Shown here piece by piece: positions 35,504-44,452 of a stretch of 64,000 nucleotides of DNA. The DNA is from UBA2185 sp964564625. GTDB lineage: Bacteria > Desulfobacterota > Syntrophia > Syntrophales > UBA2185. The notes under the pieces are model-generated. The model was not told where the DNA came from. It did no database searches and saw nothing but the letters and a program-made list of their open reading frames with translations. Made by a program: the position numbers and the translations under genes. Position 1 is the first letter of the stretch, and each line of letters opens with the position of its first letter. Where the stretch lies: NCBI GenBank assembly GCA_964564625.1, contig CAZMBE010000003.1:73410-137409 (forward strand), written 5' to 3'.

Positions 35504-36409
35504 ATGAGCAGGGACACCATCGCAATTTTGGGCCTCGGCAAAGTTGGAAGAGCAGTCGGCTTTCTTCTTCGATCAGCCGGCTATGCAATTACCGCAGTGG
35601 CGAGCAGATCTGCGTCATCCCTTACTCAGGGAATCGCATATACAGGCGGAGAAGCCTTTACAAACCCTTCAGAAGCTGCCTCTCGCGCTCAGTGCATTTT
35701 TATTACAACGTCTGATGATGCCATTGCTTCCGTTTGTGAGAAGATAGCAAATGAGGGCGCTATAAAACCAGGCAAAAAGGTTATTCACATGAGCGGTTCC
35801 GGCGGGCTTAATCTCCTTGAAACAGCGCGGCGGTCCGGCGCCTATACAGCAAGCATACATCCGCTCCAGTCCTTTGCCGACGTGGAGGGCGCGATCAAAA
35901 ATATCCCTGGCAGCACTTTCGGTATTACCTCTCAAGATGAAATAAGAGAATGGTCAATAAAAATTGTTAGAGACCTGGCAGGCGTTCCTTTCTTCGTCTC
36001 CGATGAGGACAAACCCCTTTACCATGCTGCGGCCTGTATAGCTTCAAATTACCTGACGACCCTCATCCATACGGTTGAAGTGATATACCAATCCCTTGGT
36101 TTGAGGCATGAGGACGCTATGCATGCCTTTTGGCCTCTTGTGAAAGGTACGATGAGAAATATAGAGGAACGGGGAACGGTACAAGCTTTAACAGGGCCGA
36201 TAGCACGCGGTGATATGGGCCCCATAAAACAACACATCGAGGCCCTGCAGAATAAATTGCCGCACTATTTACATGTATACAGTATTCTTGGAATATTAAC
36301 GACGGAAATTGGTGTAGAGAAAAAAACGTTGTCTCCACAAGGTGCCGAATGTATTAAACAATTATTAGAAGGAGGTCTCCACTATGAGCACACAGACAAG
36401 CATCAGTAA
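35504..36409 (+). CDS. Rossmann-like DUF2520 oxidoreductase
   Basis: A 301-residue protein with an NAD(P)-binding Rossmann start (IAILGLGKVGRAVGFLL) and a C-terminal helical DUF2520 domain. The central LSGS-type motif appears as HMSGSGGLNLLETAR, followed by SIHPLQSF. The fold is related to ketopantoate reductase, pyrroline-5-carboxylate reductase and 6-phosphogluconate dehydrogenase. It overlaps panB by 26 bp, and no panE is visible, so a ketopantoate-reductase-like role is a reasonable but unproven inference. It is the first gene after the 35.4-kb attenuator-like leader. Confidence 0.82.
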   Translation: MSRDTIAILGLGKVGRAVGFLLRSAGYAITAVASRSASSLTQGIAYTGGEAFTNPSEAASRAQCIFITTSDDAIASVCEKIANEGAIKPGKKVIHMSGSGGLNLLETARRSGAYTASIHPLQSFADVEGAIKNIPGSTFGITSQDEIREWSIKIVRDLAGVPFFVSDEDKPLYHAAACIASNYLTTLIHTVEVIYQSLGLRHEDAMHAFWPLVKGTMRNIEERGTVQALTGPIARGDMGPIKQHIEALQNKLPHYLHVYSILGILTTEIGVEKKTLSPQGAECIKQLLEGGLHYEHTDKHQ

Positions 36410-37202
36410 GGTTACCACTGCCACAATCCGCGATATGGCGAGCAAGGGTGAAAAAATCACTATGCTGACGGCTTACGATTACCCCACAGCTCTGATTGTG
36501 GATGAAGCAGGCATCGATATAATCCTTGTGGGAGATTCACTTGGCATGGTTATCTTAGGCTACGACAGCACCCTTCCTGTTACAATGGATGAAATGATTC
36601 ATCATACCAAGGCAGTATCCCGGGCAGTAAAACACGCCATGGTAGTGGGAGATATGCCGTTTATGTCGTATCAGGTTTCTGTCGAGGATGCGCTGTATAA
36701 CGCAGCTCGTTTCCTCCAGGAGGCAGGTGCACAGGGTGTCAAATTGGAAGGTGGCAGAGAGGTGGCAGAAATCACGAGAAGAATAACCTCTTCTGGAATT
36801 CCTGTCATGGCGCACCTTGGTCTTACACCTCAATCTGTTCACCAGTTTGGAGGATATAAGGTTCAGGGAAAAGAAGACGCGTCTGCAAAAAGAATCATGG
36901 AAGATGCCAAGATCCTTGAAGAAGCGGGGGCTTTTTCTCTTGTGTTAGAATGTGTTCCCGCAACACTTGCCAAAGATGTGTCAGAATCACTCACTATACC
37001 CACCATAGGCATCGGCGCAGGCGTTGATTGCGACGGCCAGGTGCTGGTTCTTCATGACATGCTGGGAATGTTCGAAAAATTTATGCCAAAATTTGTGAAA
37101 CCTTACGCCAAGTTGAATGTTCAGATGAAGGAGGCTATCCAGCAATATATCGATGAGGTGAAAAAGGGCACCTTCCCAGAAAAGAAACATTCATTCTTAT
37201 GA
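36384..37202 (+). CDS. panB: 3-methyl-2-oxobutanoate hydroxymethyltransferase
   Basis: A 272-residue enzyme that makes ketopantoate from alpha-ketoisovalerate using methylene-tetrahydrofolate, the first step to pantothenate and CoA. Family motifs are MLTAYDYPTALIVDEAG, ILVGDSLGMVILGYDSTLPVT (metal-binding Asp in GDS), GAQGVKLEGG and TIGIGAGVDCDGQVLVLHDMLG. The start has GGAGG 8 nt upstream, inside the end of the DUF2520 gene. panC and panD are not in the window. The convergent next gene ends 18 bp away. Confidence 0.96.
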   Translation: MSTQTSISKVTTATIRDMASKGEKITMLTAYDYPTALIVDEAGIDIILVGDSLGMVILGYDSTLPVTMDEMIHHTKAVSRAVKHAMVVGDMPFMSYQVSVEDALYNAARFLQEAGAQGVKLEGGREVAEITRRITSSGIPVMAHLGLTPQSVHQFGGYKVQGKEDASAKRIMEDAKILEEAGAFSLVLECVPATLAKDVSESLTIPTIGIGAGVDCDGQVLVLHDMLGMFEKFMPKFVKPYAKLNVQMKEAIQQYIDEVKKGTFPEKKHSFL

Positions 37203-37220
37203 AGTAAATTTTTTACGATA

Positions 37221-38306
37221 TCAGTTTTTATATACAACAATATTGGATTTTGCTCTTAATTTTTTCAATATGGTCTCAAAGGCTTCCTGTTGTTTCTGTT
37301 GCTGGATAAGAGCGGAAATATTTCCCTTCATTCTTTCGCTCAGACTAATTACCGTCGGAGCATTTTTTTCCAATACCTGGATTATATGGTAACCGAACTC
37401 AGTTTCAACAACTGGCCCGATTGCATTTAACTCCTGTGAAAAGGCAGCATCTTCAAATTGTTTAACCATTTCACCCCGTGAAAAAACACCCAAGTCACCA
37501 CCATTTTCCTTACTAGGGCAGTCTGAATTCTTCTTGGCTATCTCAGCAAAGTCTGCCCCCGCAGTTAATTGATTACGTAAATCCTCAGCTTTCGCTTTTT
37601 TCCCTTCTTTCACTTTATCATCATCTCCGGCCGCTTTCGCTACGAGTATGTGTCGCACGCGAACAGATTCAGGTGTCTTAAACTTCTCCTTATTTTTTTC
37701 GTAAAAGTCGGTTATTTCTTTTTCCGTCGGCTTAACGTTCGCTGACGGCTGCGACATCACAAGCTTGTTAACTTTAAGCCCAAAGCGGATATCGTCTTTC
37801 ATTTTTTCCTTGGTGATCTTATTCTTCTTAATAATGTCATCAAGTGTCGTGCCCTCAGGAAGGTTCTTCTTAAGTCTTTCTATGGCTGCCGTCACCTCAT
37901 TTTCGGCGGCGCTTATTTTAAGCCTGTTTACTTCATTTGTAAGCAGCGTCCTTATTATAAAATCATTAATGATCTGGTTGCGCACATTCTCCCTGACTTT
38001 CTCCAGGCGGTTAGCAGGTACCTGCTTCCTGATCGCTGCTATCCTTTTTTTAACATCCGATTCCAGCTGATCTTTGGTCAGCTTCGCACCATCAACATTC
38101 ACGATGACCCCTGGTTCCGAAGATTGTGTGAGCAAAGGTACATCAGTCGGAACTACAGGGGTGGGTTCCGCCTGTTGAACCGTTGGTGTTTTTGTTTCAG
38201 CATTTGTACTTGCTTGTTTTTCTTCTTTTGTACCGCAACCAGTAAATACCAGCGTGATAAGACAGGCGGCGATAAAGAAGGTATGTATATATTTCTGGTC
38301 TACCAT
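37221..38306 (-). CDS. SurA/PrsA-like peptidyl-prolyl isomerase lipoprotein
   Basis: A 361-residue predicted lipoprotein with a lipobox LVFTGC (Cys24), a Pro/Thr-rich linker (about 30-70), a SurA N-type chaperone domain (about 75-195) and a parvulin rotamase domain (VRVRHILVAKAAG ... NGGDLGVFSRGEMVKQFEDAAF ... GYHIIQVLE, about 215-320). It probably assists folding of exported proteins, tethered to a membrane by lipid after Lnt processing. It precedes miaA on the other side of a roughly 90-bp gap, with no obvious functional link. Confidence 0.88.
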   Translation of the reverse strand: MVDQKYIHTFFIAACLITLVFTGCGTKEEKQASTNAETKTPTVQQAEPTPVVPTDVPLLTQSSEPGVIVNVDGAKLTKDQLESDVKKRIAAIRKQVPANRLEKVRENVRNQIINDFIIRTLLTNEVNRLKISAAENEVTAAIERLKKNLPEGTTLDDIIKKNKITKEKMKDDIRFGLKVNKLVMSQPSANVKPTEKEITDFYEKNKEKFKTPESVRVRHILVAKAAGDDDKVKEGKKAKAEDLRNQLTAGADFAEIAKKNSDCPSKENGGDLGVFSRGEMVKQFEDAAFSQELNAIGPVVETEFGYHIIQVLEKNAPTVISLSERMKGNISALIQQQKQQEAFETILKKLRAKSNIVVYKN

Positions 38307-38395
38307 GACATGGCCTCCATCAGTTATAAAATTAATTTTTCACTACTTTCTATTATGCTATGTATATTATACTCTTACTACTATAAATGCACGGT

Positions 38396-39325
38396 TTATT
38401 TCATCATACAATCAACAATATTTTTTAATGAATCATAATCATCACCCTTAATCCAGTGAATTTGAATACCCTGCTTTTCCATCCTCCTGAACCATGTTTC
38501 CTGCCTTTTCGCAAACTGGTGTATTCGCGTGTTGAGGGTGTCAAACATATCTTTGTAACTCAACACGCCCCGAAGATAGAGTCCTACATAACGATATTCA
38601 AGTCCAAAAAAATCAAGTTTCTCCCATTGGATACCGGAGGCATTAAGATTTTTTACCTCTTCTATCATGCCGGACATGATCCTTTCTCTAAGACGGTATG
38701 TAATTCTCTGACGCAGTATTGACCTTTCCCAGCAAATACCAATCACCAAAGGAATAATCACGGGAACATTGTCATCAAAACTAGAATCTTGAGCTTTTGT
38801 AAATTCCTGTATTTCTATTGCCCGTATCAGCCGTTTACGGTCACACAAATCCGTTGTGTTGTGGGCTGCAGGATTAAGAGTAAGGTATCTCTCAACCAGG
38901 GCATGCATCTCCTCCTTCTCCAGCTCGTTCCTCAGCCAATGAGATTCCGGAACTTCAAACATTTTGTAGCCTTTAATTACGGATTCGATATAAAGTCCCG
39001 TCCCTCCAGCCATAATCGGAATTATGCCCCGTGAAGAAATCTCAGAGAAACACACAAAAAAATATCTCTGATATTCGAAAACATTGAACTCATAGGAGGG
39101 ATCAACAATATTGACAAGGTGGCAGGGAATGGTTACGCCATCAACAACATATTCGCTCAAATCCTTGCCGGTGCCAATATCCATGCCCCGGTAAACCTGA
39201 CGGGAGTCTGCCGATATTATCTCAGAAGATAGTTCTTTTGCAAGGCGGGCGGCAAGTTTCGTTTTCCCCGATGCTGTAGGCCCCAAAATCACGATCAGGT
39301 TACATGGCATCTCAGAGGTAATCAT
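38396..39325 (-). CDS. miaA: tRNA dimethylallyltransferase
   Basis: A 309-residue enzyme that prenylates adenosine 37 of tRNAs reading UNN codons (i6A/ms2i6A pathway). It has the P-loop ILGPTASGKTKLAA (Gly15-Thr22), the catalytic-region motif SADSRQVYRGMDIGTGK, MAGGTGLYIESV and DRKRLIRAIEI. The C-terminal part contains FFGLEYRYVGLYLRG and QFAKRQETWFRR, the usual end. It is upstream of the SurA-like gene on the same strand. No hfq or mutL partner gene is nearby. Confidence 0.95.
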   Translation of the reverse strand: MITSEMPCNLIVILGPTASGKTKLAARLAKELSSEIISADSRQVYRGMDIGTGKDLSEYVVDGVTIPCHLVNIVDPSYEFNVFEYQRYFFVCFSEISSRGIIPIMAGGTGLYIESVIKGYKMFEVPESHWLRNELEKEEMHALVERYLTLNPAAHNTTDLCDRKRLIRAIEIQEFTKAQDSSFDDNVPVIIPLVIGICWERSILRQRITYRLRERIMSGMIEEVKNLNASGIQWEKLDFFGLEYRYVGLYLRGVLSYKDMFDTLNTRIHQFAKRQETWFRRMEKQGIQIHWIKGDDYDSLKNIVDCMMK

Positions 39326-39538
39326 ACTATGTGTTGTATTTATTATATTTGTAACTTTAAAAAGATGTTTTCCATTCTGTTAAGTAACTATAGTTTCAAT
39401 GTATTTTACTTGAGTCTTCTACCCATAGAATTCCGAAGATGCCCGCAACTATACGGATATGATCCCAATAGTTACAATGAATTTTGTTGAAATAGATCTT
39501 TAATCCATGTAAGCAGAGGCGGTTTATATAACAAATGG

Positions 39539-40909
39539 ATGAAGATTGCCATGAAAAATGAAGGTCTTGATCTTGGCACCGGGCCGATTCTCCCGCTGCT
39601 CCTCAAAATGAGCTGGCCGTCAATTACCGCGATGTTCGCGATGGCGCTTTATAATCTTATTGACACCTTCTGGCTTACCCGTTTCAGTTCTCAGGCAATT
39701 GCCGCTTTGACTATCTGTTTTCCTATCCAGATGGTGTTCGGCGCCATCGGTGTTGGCACAGGTGTCGGTGCCGGTTCTTTTGCAGCCCGAATGTTTGGTG
39801 CCGGCGATTATGTAAGAGCAAAACAAACGGCCGGACAAATAATTATTCTTTCTGCTTCCCTGAGCTTTCTGATTATCACCGTAACCCTGATTTACCATGA
39901 CATAATCTTGAAGATTTTCGGGGCAACGGGGGATGTCCTGCCATTAGCGAGGCAATATCTTGTCACGGTTGTTTTTGGCTCGCCATTTTTACTTTTCATG
40001 ATGATGGCAAATAACCTTTTACGCGCTGAAGGCAAACCCAACACGTCAATGTATGTCATTCTCGTTATGTCCGCTCTCGGCATGGTGCTCGATCCCATCT
40101 TCATATTTGGGTGGGGTCCCATACCCTGTATGGGCATCATGGGCGCAGCGTTATCTGCCATCATCTCCTATTTTTCTGCCGGCGCGCTGTCCTATTACTA
40201 TCTTAACCTCAGATCATCAAAATATGATCTTCACTGGCGATACCTGATTCCCAATATTTCGATCATTTCATCCATTTATCAAACAGGCTTTCCCTCCGTG
40301 ATCATGAACCTTGTCTTTGGTCTTGTACTGATTGTGTACAACTATGTTCTTGGTTTCTTCGGATCACTGGCTATCGCGACCCTGGGCCTCTGTTTTCGCA
40401 TTAACGGACTTGTCGTTATGGTGTTATTTGGCATAGGACATGGAGTAATGCCCATGGTAGGTTTTAATGAAGGTGCAGGTCTTCACAAACGGCTTATGGA
40501 AACGGTCAATCTAGCGGTGAAAATATCTTTTATCTTTTCAGCGGCGGCTTTTTTGCTTTTTGAATTGTTTGCTCCATCTATTCTTGAGGTATTCACACGC
40601 GATGGGGAGCTGCTGGAAATTGCCGTTCCGGCCTTGAGAATCTTCGTTACCATGCTTTTATTTATCGGCCCCACTCTTATGTGGATCAATATGTTCATCG
40701 GTCTTGGCAAAGGATTCACCTCTATGGTGCTGCTCATGATGCGCGATGCTATCATTTTAATACCAATGCTGATCCTGTTTCCATCTATATTCGGATTAAA
40801 TGGTGTCTGGATGGCGCAACCCATTTCCAACATCGTTGCTTTTTGCATAATCTTGTTCTGGACACGAAGGGAATTCAGGATGATGGAAACAAAAGTTCAG
40901 GCAACTTGA
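39539..40909 (+). CDS. MATE-family multidrug/cation antiporter
   Basis: A 456-residue membrane protein with about twelve hydrophobic helices in two homologous halves. MATE landmarks are the start LLKMSWPSITAMFAMALYNLIDTFWL, GVGTGVGAGSFAARMFGAGD (loop after helix 2), and the second-half SVIMNLVFGLV and GIGHGVMPMVGFNEGAG. These exporters use Na+ or H+ gradients to expel drugs or metabolites; substrates are not predictable. The start may be ATG 39539 or ATG 39551, and neither has a strong ribosome site. It stands alone between divergent and co-directional neighbours. Confidence 0.9.
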   Translation: MKIAMKNEGLDLGTGPILPLLLKMSWPSITAMFAMALYNLIDTFWLTRFSSQAIAALTICFPIQMVFGAIGVGTGVGAGSFAARMFGAGDYVRAKQTAGQIIILSASLSFLIITVTLIYHDIILKIFGATGDVLPLARQYLVTVVFGSPFLLFMMMANNLLRAEGKPNTSMYVILVMSALGMVLDPIFIFGWGPIPCMGIMGAALSAIISYFSAGALSYYYLNLRSSKYDLHWRYLIPNISIISSIYQTGFPSVIMNLVFGLVLIVYNYVLGFFGSLAIATLGLCFRINGLVVMVLFGIGHGVMPMVGFNEGAGLHKRLMETVNLAVKISFIFSAAAFLLFELFAPSILEVFTRDGELLEIAVPALRIFVTMLLFIGPTLMWINMFIGLGKGFTSMVLLMMRDAIILIPMLILFPSIFGLNGVWMAQPISNIVAFCIILFWTRREFRMMETKVQAT

Positions 40910-40965
40910 CAGAGCTGTTCCGCAATGATCGACACCGTACTCCATATATCGCGGTCGTTATTTCA

Positions 40966-40994
40966 TTGACATAAGGCAACGGTTTCCTTATACT
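40966..40994 (+). promoter_or_regulatory. Sigma-70 promoter for the SPOR-domain gene
   Basis: TTGACA (40966-40971), an exact 17-bp spacer and TATACT (40989-40994). The expected start near 41001 gives a leader of about 90 nt. Confidence 0.75.
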
Positions 40995-41090
40995 CTTTTC
41001 CCAGAAAAAAGTTCTTGTCATTGTTTTCGTTGGGTGGCGATACCATCGTGTTCCTTCCCTTTGACAGAAAAGCATGAAAGGCCTGATATA

Positions 41091-41552
41091 GTGATGCTTC
41101 CCCATCAATCAGAAATACCTCTTGTGCAAGAGGAGAAAAAACGAAAAACTCGTTTTTCACTTATCGCCTTGTTGGGGGTTTTTTTCGCTCTTGTGGTATT
41201 TCTTATGGCGGTTTTCTTCTTGCCAACTATTCAAGCTTTAGAATGTACAAAACTGAACGGTCAGACTGAAATTTTATCTGTAATTACTTCGTCTGTCGGG
41301 AAGAACTATTCCATTCAGATTAGAGCGTATCCAGAAACAAAGATAAACGATGCAACAGAGTTTGTAACATCCCTGAGAAAAAGAGAGCCCGATGTCCATA
41401 TGGACAAAGTGTATATCCAGGGGCAGGGAGTATGGAATAGAATTTTAGTGGGGCACTTTGTGACTTTTAAAGAAGCTTCCATGTATATGCAAGAAAAGAA
41501 ATTATTCGATATGTATCCCGGAAGCTTCGTAAAATTGACATCTGAGGGATAA
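41091..41552 (+). CDS. SPOR-domain membrane protein
   Basis: A roughly 153-residue protein with a short basic cytoplasmic N-terminus, one transmembrane helix (FSLIALLGVFFALVVFLMAV) and a periplasmic C-terminal SPOR-like domain (YSIQIRAYPETKINDA ... VYIQGQGVWNRILVGHFVTFKEASMY). SPOR domains bind denuded glycan strands at division septa, so a cell-wall or division role is likely. The open frame begins at GTG 41034, but GTG 41091 (9 nt after AAAGG) or ATG 41094 gives a more sensible start. It has its own consensus promoter. Confidence 0.75.
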   Translation: MMLPHQSEIPLVQEEKKRKTRFSLIALLGVFFALVVFLMAVFFLPTIQALECTKLNGQTEILSVITSSVGKNYSIQIRAYPETKINDATEFVTSLRKREPDVHMDKVYIQGQGVWNRILVGHFVTFKEASMYMQEKKLFDMYPGSFVKLTSEG

Positions 41553-41709
41553 TCCATACCTTGAAGGGGATTTTGGATACATGTCGGCGAGCTCAATCAT
41601 TAACGCTTTACGTTGATTTTGTGAGAGACGGCGTATAATCCTGATATTCATTCCCTTGTTAGGCCCTGGGGTTGTTAAGTATGCGTATGATAGCGTTAAG
41701 GGGTGACGC

Positions 41710-42489
41710 ATGATTAAGAAGATCTGTTGTGTTTTACTTACCCTATCGCTATTGGTTGTGGGCTGTGCGGCGCCGCAGAGAAATGTTGTTTTTCAAACAT
41801 CAACCATCGACGCTCTGCTCGCGGGTCTTTACGACGGAAATATGACTTGCGGTCAGTTGCTTCAGCACGGTGATTTTGGCATTGGGACTTTTGACGGTCT
41901 TGATGGGGAAATGATCGTCCTCGATGGCCGTATTTACCAGGTCAAAGCGGACGGCAACGTCCATACGCCGGAACTCACCACAACGACGCCCTTTGCCACG
42001 GTCTGCCATATCAAACAAGAGACGTTTTTTTCGATAAAAACGCCTATGGACCATAAAGCTGTTGAAGCATTGATCGAAGCCAACACCCCCAACAAGAATC
42101 TCTTTTATGCTATCCGGATAGACGGCAAATTTGGCTTGGTAAAAACAAGAAGCGTTCCCAGGCAGCAAAAGCCTTATCCGGTTCTTGATATTGTCACCCG
42201 GCATCAACCTGAATTCAACAGGAGAGATGTTGAGGGGACAATTGTCGGATTCCGCTGCCCCGTTTTTGTTAAAGGCGTCAACGTTCCCGGCTATCATCTC
42301 CACTTTATCAGCCGGGATCGACTATTCGGAGGCCATGTTCTGGGCTTTGAAATCGTGTCCGGTCAGGCTGGTATTGATAGGCTGCATGAGTTCTTCCTTA
42401 AACTTCCGGAAAATGCGACTGACTTTGCCTCAACAGATTTGTCTAAGGATCGGAGCCGGGAGCTGAAACGCGTTGAAAGCGGCAATTAA
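41710..42489 (+). CDS. Alpha-acetolactate decarboxylase with a lipoprotein signal
   Basis: A 259-residue protein. After residue about 32 it matches the BudA/AlsD family, with TIDALLAGLYDGNMTCGQLL, GDFGIGTFDGLDGEM, LDGRIYQVKADGNVH, and the C-terminal zinc-ligand region YHLHFISRDRLFGGHVLGF. That family converts acetolactate to acetoin in the cytosol. Here the N-terminus is a bacterial lipoprotein signal (KKICCVLLTLSLLVVGC, lipobox Cys19), so the enzyme should be exported and lipid-anchored. All expected His ligands appear present. The ribosome site AAGGGG supports the start. It is followed co-directionally by a SleB-like hydrolase. No acetolactate synthase gene is nearby. Confidence 0.85.
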   Translation: MIKKICCVLLTLSLLVVGCAAPQRNVVFQTSTIDALLAGLYDGNMTCGQLLQHGDFGIGTFDGLDGEMIVLDGRIYQVKADGNVHTPELTTTTPFATVCHIKQETFFSIKTPMDHKAVEALIEANTPNKNLFYAIRIDGKFGLVKTRSVPRQQKPYPVLDIVTRHQPEFNRRDVEGTIVGFRCPVFVKGVNVPGYHLHFISRDRLFGGHVLGFEIVSGQAGIDRLHEFFLKLPENATDFASTDLSKDRSRELKRVESGN

Positions 42490-42632
42490 GCAGGACAGGA
42501 ACTGCGGACAATCAGAAAAATACATAATGACTTTTCTCGCAGGTCATTCCATGATTCTCTCTTTACTACAATATCTGTTACCCTTCGTTAGATTCAGGTG
42601 TGCAGAAAGTGTAAGATTGAGGAATACCCCGT

Positions 42633-43340
42633 ATGGTCCATCATGTTTTCAGCATCATAATTCTGCTGTTCAGTATGTCGAACATTTCTTTTGCGGAAGG
42701 CGTGCCTATTTGCCTTTCGCCGCATACAGAAACAACTACTGAATCACTTGTTGCTTCCCATTCAATCAACAATAAGGAACTCCTCACAAGGCTGGTATAT
42801 GCGGAGGGATTGTCAACCTCTTTAGGTGATGATCACCTGGTATATGATGCCATCGCCTGGGGTGTCATGAACCGAGTACGATTGGGAGAGCGATCGCGAA
42901 GCATACGACACGCTTATGGCCTCGGGATTCGGGGTGTTATTTTCAAGAGGGGTCAATTTAATCCGGCAATTTCCAAAAGATCACAATTCTCGAAAGAATT
43001 CCTTTGTCCCAAACACGCAGCACGATGGAACATGGCACAAAACGCATCAGAGACCGCGATCAAGGGGAACGGCAATCCATTCATTCAGACGCCATGGGAG
43101 AAGCGGAATAATCTGTCTCTTGTCGTCAATTTCTATTACCCGCAATCCATCCAGGCAAAAGGGAGATTAGCACCATGGGAAGGCAACAAATCCCTTATTT
43201 TCATCGGCGATGTGGTGATAGGTATGAAAACGTTGTCGTCAGAACGTATCCGTTTTTACCGCCTGAAATATCCACCCATGGATATTAAGATGGATGAAAA
43301 GAGGTACAACGAAAGGAGCGGAAAAGCAGGAACTCCTTGA
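42633..43340 (+). CDS. Exported SleB-like cell-wall hydrolase
   Basis: A 235-residue protein with a signal peptide (cleavage probably after SFA, residue about 21). Its domain (about 47-205) resembles Hydrolase_2/SleB, with LLTRLVYAEGLS (probable catalytic Glu), AIAWGVMNRVRLG, RGVIFKRGQFNPAI and the long tail domain. SleB proteins are spore-cortex lytic enzymes in Firmicutes, but related cell-wall hydrolases occur in non-spore-formers. The match is of moderate strength by eye. GAGGA lies 9 nt upstream of the ATG. It faces the oppF-like gene. Confidence 0.65.
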   Translation: MVHHVFSIIILLFSMSNISFAEGVPICLSPHTETTTESLVASHSINNKELLTRLVYAEGLSTSLGDDHLVYDAIAWGVMNRVRLGERSRSIRHAYGLGIRGVIFKRGQFNPAISKRSQFSKEFLCPKHAARWNMAQNASETAIKGNGNPFIQTPWEKRNNLSLVVNFYYPQSIQAKGRLAPWEGNKSLIFIGDVVIGMKTLSSERIRFYRLKYPPMDIKMDEKRYNERSGKAGTP

Positions 43341-43429
43341 ATCTATGGAACAAATAACTGATGTTCGGAATGCTACACTTCTTTCTGTAGACACTGCACA
43401 GGTATAGAATATTATATGGGGCGTACATT

Positions 43430-44452
43430 CTATTGTGCAATAACATCGCTCTCATAATCCATGCAGCGTATTTTACAGCCCTCCATATGGCACGCCACGA
43501 AATGCCCGTCTCCTCTATCGTTGAGTTTTGGTTCCACGTTGTCGCAGACATCCATTCTGAAAGGGCATCGGGGATGAAACGGACATCCACCCGGCGGATT
43601 TGCCGGATTCGGGAGTTCACCTCCCAATATCATCCGCTGTTGCTTCTTCCCCGGATCCGTATTCGGTACCGCGGAGAGGAGCGCCATCGTATAGGGATGG
43701 AGAGGGTTCTCATATAATTCTCTATTTTCGGCAAGCTCCACAATTCTGCCGAAATACATCACCGCAATCCTGTCACTCATATGCCTTACCACACTGAGGT
43801 CGTGGGTGATAAATAGGTACGTGAGTCCCAGTTGCTTTTGCAAATCCTTGAGTAAGTTCAGTATCTGCGCCTGTATAGATACGTCAAGGGCAGAGACGGG
43901 TTCATCTGCAACGATTAATTGCGGCTTGAGGACAACAGCCCTCGCAATTCCTATGCGCTGTCTTTGTCCGCCGCTGAATTCGTGAGGATACCTCCCCGCC
44001 TGTTCTCGTGTGAGACCCACAAGGTTCATGATCCGCCGTACTTCCTCTTCTCTCTCCTTTCCATTTGCCATTGTATTGACCAGGAGCGGTTCCCCGATTG
44101 TGTTTTCTGCTGATCTCCGGGGATTGAGCGATGAATAGGGATCCTGAAATATTATCTGGACTTTTTTACGATAACTTTTTAGCGCCCTGCCGGAGTAGGC
44201 AAAGATATCTTCTCCTTCAAACAATACCTGGCCTGCCGTCGGTTCTTCAAGCCGCATAATGAGGCGCCCGAGGGTTGACTTCCCGCACCCGCTCTCACCG
44301 ACAAGCCCCAAAGTTTCTCCTCTGAATATAGTAAGAGAAACCCCGTCAACAGCTTTGACTTCGGATCGATGTCCCGAAAGAAATCCTGCGTGGACAGTGA
44401 AGTATTTTTTCAATCCCTGAATATCTACCAAGACAGAGTTCATATTAACCAT
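43430..44452 (-). CDS. oppF: Peptide/nickel ABC transporter ATPase, OppF/DppF-type
   Basis: A 340-residue ABC ATPase with Walker A GLVGESGCGKST (about residue 50), the Q-loop, signature EFSGGQRQRIGIARA, Walker B LIVADEPVSALD and switch His in FITHDLSVV. The C-terminal oligopeptide-binding extension (PHPYT-type LHPYTMALLSAVP and the Cys-rich GGCPFHPRCPFRMDVC) may bind an [4Fe-4S] cluster as in Dpp/Opp ATPases. It overlaps oppD by 8 bp. No permease or substrate-binding protein gene is adjacent, which is unusual, so the pair must use components encoded elsewhere. Confidence 0.9.
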   Translation of the reverse strand: MVNMNSVLVDIQGLKKYFTVHAGFLSGHRSEVKAVDGVSLTIFRGETLGLVGESGCGKSTLGRLIMRLEEPTAGQVLFEGEDIFAYSGRALKSYRKKVQIIFQDPYSSLNPRRSAENTIGEPLLVNTMANGKEREEEVRRIMNLVGLTREQAGRYPHEFSGGQRQRIGIARAVVLKPQLIVADEPVSALDVSIQAQILNLLKDLQKQLGLTYLFITHDLSVVRHMSDRIAVMYFGRIVELAENRELYENPLHPYTMALLSAVPNTDPGKKQQRMILGGELPNPANPPGGCPFHPRCPFRMDVCDNVEPKLNDRGDGHFVACHMEGCKIRCMDYESDVIAQ

